From Clostridia bacterium (lineage in GTDB: Bacteria; Bacillota; Clostridia; Oscillospirales; CAG-382), in assembly GCA_017397605.1 (NCBI GenBank), contig JAFQII010000104.1, positions 1 to 6,011 of the forward strand: a stretch of 6,011 bases of DNA, in the 5' to 3' direction. The position numbers and the translations under genes are program-made. Shown here piece after piece: positions 1 through 5,532 of this stretch (within the stretch, counting starts at the first letter, position 1; each line of letters begins with the position of its first letter). Below the pieces are notes generated by a model, which did not search any database, was not told the DNA's origin, and was given only the letters and a program-made list of their open reading frames with translations.

Positions 1-257
1 AGCTGACGGGCATCGGATGTCCGATCCGTTTTCTGTTTGGCGTACAATGCCCCGGATGCGGCATGACACGCGCGGTCGTCAGTGCATTGCGTTTTGATTT
101 CGCATCGGCATTTGCCTACCATCCCGCGTGGCTTGTTCCGCCGATCGCCGCCGTGCTATACGTTATATTTGCCAAAAATGAAAAAGCTCGTTCCGTCACC
201 TTGCTTGCCGCAGCGGTTCTGCTGCTTGCGGGGCATGCGTTCAGAAGTATTTTTTGA
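1..257 (+). CDS. DUF2752 family membrane protein, 3' part (start lies outside the window)
   Basis: The frame is open from the left edge (codons begin at base 3) to a TGA at 255-257, giving the last 84 residues. The visible part starts with a cysteine-rich segment, CPIRFLFGVQCPGCGMTRA, whose CPGCGMTRA core is the signature of DUF2752. A short loop with FDFASAFAYHP follows, another typical DUF2752 feature. Two hydrophobic helices come next, roughly residues 42-56 (WLVPPIAAVLYVIFA) and 63-79 (RSVTLLAAAVLLLAGHA), and the protein ends shortly after. An internal ATG at 63 is not the start, because the conserved cysteine motif begins upstream of it. DUF2752 proteins are small integral membrane proteins of about 100-150 residues with no settled function; the paired cysteines could bind metal or form a disulfide, which is inference. 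No terminator separates it from the next gene, so some read-through is likely. Confidence 0.88.
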   Translation, partial: LTGIGCPIRFLFGVQCPGCGMTRAVVSALRFDFASAFAYHPAWLVPPIAAVLYVIFAKNEKARSVTLLAAAVLLLAGHAFRSIF

Positions 258-267
258 TCCAAAGCAC

Positions 268-296
268 TTGCAAATTGCATTCGGCTGTGCTATACT
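268..296 (+). promoter_or_regulatory. Sigma-A-type promoter for the 89-residue membrane protein gene
   Basis: A TTGCAA -35 box at 268-273 is followed after exactly 17 bases by TATACT at 291-296, with an extended -10 TG at 288-289. Transcription would start near 303, leaving a leader of about 22 bases that contains the AGGAGA ribosome binding site at 311-316. It lies just past the end of the DUF2752 gene, so the small gene can be expressed alone. Confidence 0.7.
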
Positions 297-324
297 GAAA
301 AAAACAAAAAAGGAGATACAAATC

Positions 325-594
325 ATGGATATGCTCAAAAAGTTCTTTCCCTTTGCATTCGCTGTCAAAGAAAAGGATTCCTCCACGCTGATCAAATCGC
401 TCGTCATTCACATCATCGCATTTGTCGTTGCATCCGTACTGATGTGGGTTGTCGGCTTTGTAACCGGTTGGATTCCCGTTGTCGGCGCACTGGTCGGCAT
501 CGTCCTCAAGCTGGTCGGCATCGTTGTCGATGTCTATGCGGTTGCAGGTATCGTTCTCTCGGTACTCAACTACTGCGGCATGCTCAAAAACTGA
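325..594 (+). CDS. Small hydrophobic membrane protein, 89 residues, function unknown
   Basis: The start at 325 is chosen because AGGAGA (311-316) sits 8 bases upstream and the promoter at 268-296 ends only 28 bases before it; the frame is open further upstream, but that part overlaps the DUF2752 gene in another frame. The product has a short cationic N-terminus (MDMLKKFFPF) and a charged stretch (KEKDSS) near residues 15-20. A membrane helix follows at about 26-47, and a long Val/Gly/Ile-rich hydrophobic stretch at about 50-83 can form a second and perhaps a third helix. It ends NYCGMLKN. No catalytic motif is visible. The pattern FFPFxF, then hydrophilic, then glycine-rich helices is known to me only from uncharacterised short Clostridia proteins. 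Lying next to a DUF2752 gene suggests an envelope role at most. The coding call is firm, the function is unknown. Confidence 0.85.
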   Translation: MDMLKKFFPFAFAVKEKDSSTLIKSLVIHIIAFVVASVLMWVVGFVTGWIPVVGALVGIVLKLVGIVVDVYAVAGIVLSVLNYCGMLKN

Positions 595-610
595 TATCTG
601 ACGCAAAAAA

Positions 611-639
611 CAGCTCGGTCACACGACCGAGCCGTTTTT
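611..639. terminator. Bidirectional intrinsic terminator between converging genes
   Basis: An 8-base-pair perfect stem, GCTCGGTC (613-620) and GACCGAGC (625-632), closes an ACAC loop; C611 and G634 can also pair around one mismatch. On the plus strand it is followed by TTTTTGTTTT (635-644). On the minus strand it is followed by six T (complement of A605-610). It lies 17 bases after the stop of the 89-residue gene and 11 bases past the stop of the minus-strand esterase gene, so one hairpin can serve both. Confidence 0.92.
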
Positions 640-649
640 GTTTTGCCGT

Positions 650-2920
650 TTATGCGGAAATCGTATACGTACCGAGGATCGTGTGTTTGAGCACCATGTA
701 GTCCATCGCCTCAACCTCGCCGTTGTTGTTCAGATCCATTGCATACAAGGGCACATCGGTAATCGTATAACTGCCGAGAATATGTCTCTTGAGCATCATA
801 TAGTCTCTGAGAGCAACTCTTCCGTCTCCATCCACGTCGCCGAATACATGAGGAGATGCGTATTGGCAGCTGACCGTCATGTCGCCGTCGACCCCAACAA
901 GCTGCGGCTCGCTCTCAAAAGTGTAACCGTCAATCTCTTTTGCGGGGACGTACAGCGAAGAACCTACCGCGGCGATCAACTCGTAGGAATCGATCGTCTC
1001 GCCTCTTTCGTTCTTGCATTCTACCGTAACCGCAGCCGCGTTTTTGCCGTCGTATCTTGCAAGCAGATAGTCCGAAACGTATTTCGCCCACAGCGTATGT
1101 CCCTCGGGAGACTGGTGAATGCCGTCGCCGACGTTCAAAAACTTGCTCATATCAACGCTTTGCGTCTCGGCGTAGATGTCTACCAGACCGCAATCGTAGC
1201 GGACCGCAAGTGCGCGCACTGCATCGCAAAAATCTTTCATGTTGCCGTAGGCGTAGTCCAATCCGTATTCGCCGGGCTTGTAATAGCCCTCTCCCGCATA
1301 TGCATCATGCGGTGCGATCAAAATAACATCCGTGCCGTTTTTCTGCAGTGCAGTGATGATGCTCGTCATGTTTTTGATATAAGTCTCGAGCGAAACGTTG
1401 GGTGCGCCCTTGGAGGTGCTCTGCGCCTGGTCGTTCATACCGAAGCAGACAAGAGCGACATCGGGATTCTTTTTGAGTACGTCATTTTCAAAGCGTGCGA
1501 TCGCATTGTTGGTGGAGTCGCCGCCGACCCCCGCGTTGATCACTTCGGTGCCGATAAAACCGCCGAGCATGCCGACCCAGCCGCTTCTTGCCGTCAGCGA
1601 GTCGCCGAACGCAAGAACGGTCTTGTCGGAAAGACTGCTTTCCAGTGCTTCTGCGGAGAAGCAGAACAGCTTGCCGACCGCAGATACGGAGTTGTTTGCG
1701 GAAACCGTCACGGTATACGCACTGCCGACCTCCAAAATGCCGTCGGGAAGCGTAAACGAGGTATCGGTCACCACAGTGGGAGCCACCGCCAGATTACCCA
1801 GTGTGCAAACGCCCGATTCGTTGACGGAAACGGTATAGGAGGTTGCTCCCTCCACTGCGCTCCATTCCACGGTAAAGCCTTCGGCCGTGCATTTGATCTT
1901 GCCGTCCCCGGAAATGCCCTTGAGTACGGGAGCGGCTTGAATGCTGTCCGCATTTGCGGGCGTGACGGGCGTTTTGGAAGTGTCGGGAAGGTTTAACAGC
2001 ACGCGGTACTGATCGCCTTCTTTGTAGAGATATACGTTCGCTCCCACCTTGGCAGCATCAAAGCTGCTCATGTAGGAGGAGTAACAGTCCATGAGTACAA
2101 AACCGTTTTTGGGGATCACGGGAGACTTGCTGTTGCCCGAGCCCGTTGCATTGTCCGTGCCGATAACGGTATAACATCCCTTTTCGGGGTTCCAGCCGCA
2201 GATCAAAGCTCTCCACCAGCTGTAGTCGTAGCTGTTTTTGACATAATCACCGAATGACGCATCAAACAAAATACAGTCACCGTTTGCATAATGTTTGTCG
2301 TTGACGTAATTGGTCTTGATTTCAAACTGCACCAGTCTCTGCGACTCGTCGGTCGGATCATACGCGGCCTTTCCCTCGTCGGGCGAGCCGATCTTGACAT
2401 AGGACTCACTGACATAGTCCGCCGCGTACCAGTTTTTGCCATTGTTTTTGACCACGCCCGCAAAGAGGTTGGCTCCGTAGAGATACGCCTTGTCGCCCTC
2501 GGACAGACCTTTTGCGTAGTTATTGCTGTCCTTGATGCGGTCGGTAATATAGTTGATGCCGCCCGAAGCGGAATAGTCGTTGCCCACGCAAATGCAGTAT
2601 GCAAATCCGTTTTCGGGGATCTCCATCGCAGACTTGTCCACGTTATTGGAATTGGTATTTTTGTCAACCAGAACAAAGCAACCTTGCTCGTCATCCCAAT
2701 CAAAAACGTAGACGGACCACCATGCAAAATTGCCCTTTTCCCCCACTTTTTGTACCGCCGTGCCCGAAAGCACGATCGCAGAGCCCTCGGTGGAATTGGT
2801 CGTATTGATATGCGTAATGATGAGTTTGTTGTCGCCCGCACCGTAGGCAGAAGCCGACAGTGTAAGCGGTAACAGCATTGCCGTCAAAAGCAGTACAGCA
2901 AGAAATCTCAGCTTTTTCAT
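650..2920 (-). CDS. Secreted SGNH/GDSL-type esterase with duplicated N-terminal module, FN3-like domain and C-terminal type I dockerin
   Basis: The product is 756 residues. The start at 2920 is chosen because a classic Sec signal peptide follows at once (MKKLRF, then a Leu-rich core, cleavage likely after ASA at residue 25), and because GAGAGGA at 2930-2936 and a promoter lie just upstream. Domains in order: residues 46-149 and 214-299 are two diverged copies of one module (shared WW, GC[FY], IP[EK]NGF, YLY); about 327-424 is an FN3-like domain (VEWSAVEGATSYTVSV); about 430-624 is an SGNH hydrolase; about 628-688 is a beta-rich spacer resembling MucBP-like domains (VGSSLYVPAKEIDGY); 692-756 is a dockerin. 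The hydrolase has block I GDSLT with nucleophile Ser441, block II GVGGDS (Gly467), block III GMND (Asn496) and block V DGIH (Asp599, His602), so the catalytic set is complete. The dockerin has two calcium loops, DVDGDGRVALRD (695-706) and DLNNNGEVEAMD (729-740), each followed by a YMxLKxxILGxYTI helix. It probably deacylates polysaccharides or lipids outside the cell; the substrate cannot be read from the sequence. The gene is monocistronic, flanked by its own promoter and terminator. Confidence 0.93.
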   Translation of the reverse strand: MKKLRFLAVLLLTAMLLPLTLSASAYGAGDNKLIITHINTTNSTEGSAIVLSGTAVQKVGEKGNFAWWSVYVFDWDDEQGCFVLVDKNTNSNNVDKSAMEIPENGFAYCICVGNDYSASGGINYITDRIKDSNNYAKGLSEGDKAYLYGANLFAGVVKNNGKNWYAADYVSESYVKIGSPDEGKAAYDPTDESQRLVQFEIKTNYVNDKHYANGDCILFDASFGDYVKNSYDYSWWRALICGWNPEKGCYTVIGTDNATGSGNSKSPVIPKNGFVLMDCYSSYMSSFDAAKVGANVYLYKEGDQYRVLLNLPDTSKTPVTPANADSIQAAPVLKGISGDGKIKCTAEGFTVEWSAVEGATSYTVSVNESGVCTLGNLAVAPTVVTDTSFTLPDGILEVGSAYTVTVSANNSVSAVGKLFCFSAEALESSLSDKTVLAFGDSLTARSGWVGMLGGFIGTEVINAGVGGDSTNNAIARFENDVLKKNPDVALVCFGMNDQAQSTSKGAPNVSLETYIKNMTSIITALQKNGTDVILIAPHDAYAGEGYYKPGEYGLDYAYGNMKDFCDAVRALAVRYDCGLVDIYAETQSVDMSKFLNVGDGIHQSPEGHTLWAKYVSDYLLARYDGKNAAAVTVECKNERGETIDSYELIAAVGSSLYVPAKEIDGYTFESEPQLVGVDGDMTVSCQYASPHVFGDVDGDGRVALRDYMMLKRHILGSYTITDVPLYAMDLNNNGEVEAMDYMVLKHTILGTYTISA

Positions 2921-2952
2921 ATTTTGCGTTCCTCTCACTCTTTTTTGTTGAC

Positions 2953-2981
2953 ATTTTATCATAGAAAATGCGTGATTGCAA
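2953..2981 (-). promoter_or_regulatory. Promoter for the dockerin esterase gene
   Basis: Read on the minus strand, TTGCAA (2976-2981) and TAAAAT (2953-2958) are 17 bases apart. The start would be near 2946, giving a leader of about 26 bases with the GAGAGGA ribosome binding site at 2930-2936. An overlapping TATGAT (2958-2963) is a possible alternative -10 but has no -35 at proper spacing. Confidence 0.6.
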
Positions 2982-3001
2982 TGTTTTCGGCAAAAAAAGA
3001 G

Positions 3002-3030
3002 TTGATTTTTTTTGTTTCGTGGTATATAAT
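3002..3030 (+). promoter_or_regulatory. Promoter for the pcrA-type helicase gene
   Basis: TTGATT (3002-3007) and a consensus TATAAT (3025-3030) are separated by 17 bases. The start would be near 3037. This promoter is back to back with the esterase promoter; their -35 boxes are 20 bases apart (2982-3001), so a regulator bound there could affect both. I see no LexA-type box in the gap. Confidence 0.72.
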
Positions 3031-3051
3031 ATAGAGACATAATTTTTTTAT

Positions 3052-3063
3052 GCGCGTACGCGC
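3052..3063 (+). promoter_or_regulatory. 12-base GC palindrome in the helicase leader, abutting the ribosome binding site
   Basis: GCGCGTACGCGC is a perfect 12-base palindrome. It lies about 15 bases past the predicted transcription start and touches the GAGGTG ribosome binding site (3064-3069). In RNA it could form a 4-base-pair GCGC stem with a GUAC loop; in DNA it could be an operator. The palindrome is seen directly; any role is inference. Confidence 0.35.
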
Positions 3064-3073
3064 GAGGTGTTTC

Positions 3074-5434
3074 ATGTCCGTTTCGACAGCACAATTCAAT
3101 CAAAAAAAGCGCGCGCTGTTTGAAAAATACTACGGCTTTTTGAATGCACCGCAGCAAGAAGCTGTCCGGACGGTACGCGGCCCGCTTTTGGTGCTTGCGG
3201 GCGCGGGCTCCGGCAAGACGACGGTTTTGGTCAACCGCATCGGCAATCTGATTTTGTTTGGCGATGCATGGCAAAACGAAGAGCTCCCCGCCGAAGCGGA
3301 CGAGATTTACGCCGAGATGTGCGAGGCAGAGGGCGGTTCCCGCGCAAAAATCCGTACCGCGTTGGAAAAAACAGCGGTCGATCCCGCACGTCCGTACCGC
3401 GTACTTTGCATTACATTCACCAACAAGGCCGCAAATGAGTTTAAAGAGCGTTTGCAAACGCTTTTGGGCGACCGCGCAAACGACATCTGGGCAGGCACGT
3501 TCCACTCGATCTGCGTGCGCATTCTGCGCAGACACATCGATCTGCTGGGGTATACGGGCAGTTTTACGATCTACGACACCGACGATGTCAAAAAACTGAT
3601 CACCGCGATTATGAAGCGCCGACACACCGACGAAAAAATGCTGTCGGTCAAGGCGGTCATTTCGCTGATTTCGCGGTACAAAGAAAAAGGCTATGACGCC
3701 GAAGAAATGCTGATGGATGCGGGCAAGGATGACCGCATCGTCAAGACTGCCAACATCTACGGCGAGTATCAAAGAGAGCTCAAGCAGTCCAACGCGTTGG
3801 ACTTTGATGATATCATCATGCTGACGGACAAGCTGTTTTCGGAGTTTCCCGAGGTATTGCAAAAATACCGCACACAGTTTGACTATATTCTGGTGGACGA
3901 ATTTCAGGACACCAACCCGTCGCAAAACCGCCTGGTCACCATGCTTGGCGGCGGCAAGGAAAACGTCTGCGTCGTCGGCGACGATGACCAGTCGATCTAC
4001 AGCTTCCGCGGTGCAACGGTGGAGAATATTTTGCAGTTTGACCGCGCGTTCCCGAGAGCCAAAACGATCCGTCTGGAGCAGAATTACCGCTCCACGGGGC
4101 ATATTCTGGATGCGGCAAATGCCGTCATCGCCAAAAATCGAGAGCGCAAGGGCAAAAATCTATGGACCGCCGCGGGAGAGGGCGAGCTGATCCGTGTGGA
4201 ACGCCCCACAAACCAAAACGAGGAGTCCTCGTTTATTGCATACGAAATCAAGCGCAAGGTCACATCAGGCGAATGCCGATACGGCGATTTTGCCGTGCTG
4301 TACCGTGTGGGCGCTTTGTCAAACAATATTGAGCAGGCGATGGTCAAAGCCCGCATCCCGTACCGCATCTGCGGCGGCTTGCGGTTTAACGAGCGCCGAG
4401 AGGTCAAGGACGTCATTTCGTATCTGTCGGTGGTCAACAACCCCGCAGACAACGTGCGCCTGCGCCGCATTCTCAACGTGCCAAAGCGCGCCATCGGCGA
4501 CACGACCGCCTCCAGGCTGGAAAGCATCGCCGCGGCCGAGCACGACAGCATGTACGCGATTGCCTGCCGCGCCAACGTGTATCCCGAGTTGGGCAAGGCG
4601 GCAAACAAGCTGATCGAGTTTTCGCGCTTGATTGAAAGCATGCGCGATTATGCCGAAGAACACACGCTGTCCGAAACGGTGGAATACATCGTGACCGCGA
4701 GCGGTTACATGCGTTTTTTGGCGGAAGAAGCCGAGGCAGACGGAGACATCGAGCACGAGCGCGAACAGAACGTGCGAGAGTTGCTCTCGACTGTGCGCCA
4801 GTTTGAGGATTCCGCAGAGAATCCGACGCTGTCGGCGTTTTTGGAGGAGATGGCGCTCGTTTCCGACGTAGACAGCTTAGAAGAAGGACAGGACGCGGTG
4901 ACGCTGATGACCGTACACTCCGCAAAAGGACTGGAGTTCCCCGTGGTCTTTCTGATCGGTTTTGAGGACGGGTTGTTCCCCAGCCTGCAGGCGATCATGG
5001 AAGGCGGTATCGAAGAAGAACGACGGCTCGCTTACGTTGCAATCACACGTGCAAAGCGCATGCTGTACTTGTTCCACACCGAGTCCCGTATGCTCTACGG
5101 CAGAACGGAATACCGCAGTCCGTCAAGGTTTTTGGCGGAGATTCCCGACGAGCACACGCAAAAATCCTACGAGGTGCGCAGAACAGCCGCACCCGATCCG
5201 TATACAAAAAGACAGACGGAGGAGATCCGCTTCGGACGCCCCCGCGAGACGGCAAGACCTGCGGGCGGGCAAACCGTTTTTGCCGCAGGCGACCGTGTCA
5301 AGCACGCCTTTTTCGGGCCGGGAGAAATTCTTGCGGCGCAGGAAATGGGCGGCGACATGCTGTATGAGATCCGCTTTGACAGCGGCTCGATCAAACGAAT
5401 CATGGGCAGTTTTGCAAAACTGCAAAAAGAGTAG
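3074..5434 (+). CDS. pcrA: ATP-dependent DNA helicase, PcrA/UvrD family (superfamily 1A)
   Basis: The product is 786 residues from ATG 3074, which has GAGGTG 4 bases upstream. An in-frame ATG at 3050 would add 8 residues but lies only about 13 bases after the predicted transcript start, with no ribosome binding site. PcrA is a 3'-5' DNA translocase acting in repair, removal of recombinase and transcription-replication conflicts. The motifs are intact: Q-like LNAPQQEAV (23-31), Walker A AGAGSGKT (42-49, Lys48), Ia FTNKAA (115-120), II DEFQDT (275-280), III GDDDQSIYSFRGA (302-314), IV LEQNYRST (334-341), V VTLMTVHSAKGLEF (609-622) and VI EEERRLAYVAITRAK (647-661). A linker at about 690-735 leads to a Tudor-like tail (736-786, GDRVKHAFFGPGEI), the RNA-polymerase-contacting part of PcrA. 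Unlike Bacillus PcrA, which as I recall has about 22 residues between motif I and ITFTNK, this one has about 63, rich in Glu and Ala (residues 61-105). It has its own promoter and no canonical terminator before the next gene. Confidence 0.96.
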   Translation: MSVSTAQFNQKKRALFEKYYGFLNAPQQEAVRTVRGPLLVLAGAGSGKTTVLVNRIGNLILFGDAWQNEELPAEADEIYAEMCEAEGGSRAKIRTALEKTAVDPARPYRVLCITFTNKAANEFKERLQTLLGDRANDIWAGTFHSICVRILRRHIDLLGYTGSFTIYDTDDVKKLITAIMKRRHTDEKMLSVKAVISLISRYKEKGYDAEEMLMDAGKDDRIVKTANIYGEYQRELKQSNALDFDDIIMLTDKLFSEFPEVLQKYRTQFDYILVDEFQDTNPSQNRLVTMLGGGKENVCVVGDDDQSIYSFRGATVENILQFDRAFPRAKTIRLEQNYRSTGHILDAANAVIAKNRERKGKNLWTAAGEGELIRVERPTNQNEESSFIAYEIKRKVTSGECRYGDFAVLYRVGALSNNIEQAMVKARIPYRICGGLRFNERREVKDVISYLSVVNNPADNVRLRRILNVPKRAIGDTTASRLESIAAAEHDSMYAIACRANVYPELGKAANKLIEFSRLIESMRDYAEEHTLSETVEYIVTASGYMRFLAEEAEADGDIEHEREQNVRELLSTVRQFEDSAENPTLSAFLEEMALVSDVDSLEEGQDAVTLMTVHSAKGLEFPVVFLIGFEDGLFPSLQAIMEGGIEEERRLAYVAITRAKRMLYLFHTESRMLYGRTEYRSPSRFLAEIPDEHTQKSYEVRRTAAPDPYTKRQTEEIRFGRPRETARPAGGQTVFAAGDRVKHAFFGPGEILAAQEMGGDMLYEIRFDSGSIKRIMGSFAKLQKE

Positions 5435-5435
5435 C

Positions 5436-5458
5436 CTGAAAAACAGATCGTTTTTCAG
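5436..5458 (+). terminator. Weak hairpin right after the helicase stop codon, possible partial terminator
   Basis: CTGAAAAAC (5436-5444) pairs perfectly with GTTTTTCAG (5450-5458) around AGATC, starting 2 bases after the TAG stop. The T-run lies inside the 3' arm and the stem is A/T-rich, so it is a poor intrinsic terminator; it could instead protect the 3' end of the mRNA. The stem is seen, the role is inferred. Confidence 0.4.
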
Positions 5459-5461
5459 ACG

Positions 5462-5488
5462 GGTTTTGCCCCCCGAGGGGACAAAACC
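5462..5488. repeat. Strong inverted repeat between the helicase and DUF1015 genes
   Basis: GGTTTTG (5462-5468) pairs with CAAAACC (5482-5488). Inside it, CCCC (5469-5472) pairs with GGGG (5477-5480) around a CCGA loop, with one bulged A (5481), for 11 base pairs in all. No T-run follows on either strand, so it does not fit an intrinsic terminator. It may be an mRNA-processing or stabilising hairpin, or a remnant of a dispersed repeat; nothing here decides between these. Confidence 0.6.
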
Positions 5489-5497
5489 ATAGCATCT

Positions 5498-5512
5498 GCC
5501 CGCCATGCGGGC
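5498..5512 (+). promoter_or_regulatory. Small GC hairpin just before the DUF1015 ribosome binding site
   Basis: GCCCGC (5498-5503) pairs with GCGGGC (5507-5512) around a CAT loop. It ends 5 bases before the AAGGAG ribosome binding site (5518-5523). It could modulate initiation or simply be chance structure. A very weak promoter candidate (TTGCCC 5466-5471, TAGCAT 5490-5495, 18-base spacing) overlaps this region and is not called. Confidence 0.35.
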
Positions 5513-5532
5513 TACAAAAGGAGAAAACAAAA

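Noticed and set aside
82..324. Upstream start for the 89-residue gene
   Set aside because: It would overlap the DUF2752 gene in another frame and include the promoter and ribosome binding site of the small gene; ATG 325 has the correctly spaced site.
638..1996. Long plus-strand open frame (452 codons) opposite the esterase gene
   Set aside because: It begins inside the terminator T-run, has no ribosome binding site, and its His/Arg/Cys-rich product is typical of an antisense shadow of a strongly coding gene.
3050..3073. ATG 3050 as the pcrA start
   Set aside because: It has no ribosome binding site and only about 13 bases of predicted leader; ATG 3074 has GAGGTG 4 bases upstream. It is not fully excluded.
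2921..3073. A LexA (SOS) box controlling the helicase
   Set aside because: I looked for GAAC-N4-GTTC-like sites in the gap and found none.
2921..4102. In-frame upstream extension of the minus-strand esterase gene, opposite pcrA (394 extra codons)
   Set aside because: The signal peptide, ribosome binding site and promoter all place the start at 2920. The extension lies wholly opposite the pcrA 5' end and its promoter and shows no recognisable domain.
4084..4998. Several overlapping minus-strand open frames opposite pcrA
   Set aside because: They overlap each other and the helicase motifs, and have shadow-type Arg/Ser/Cys-rich composition.
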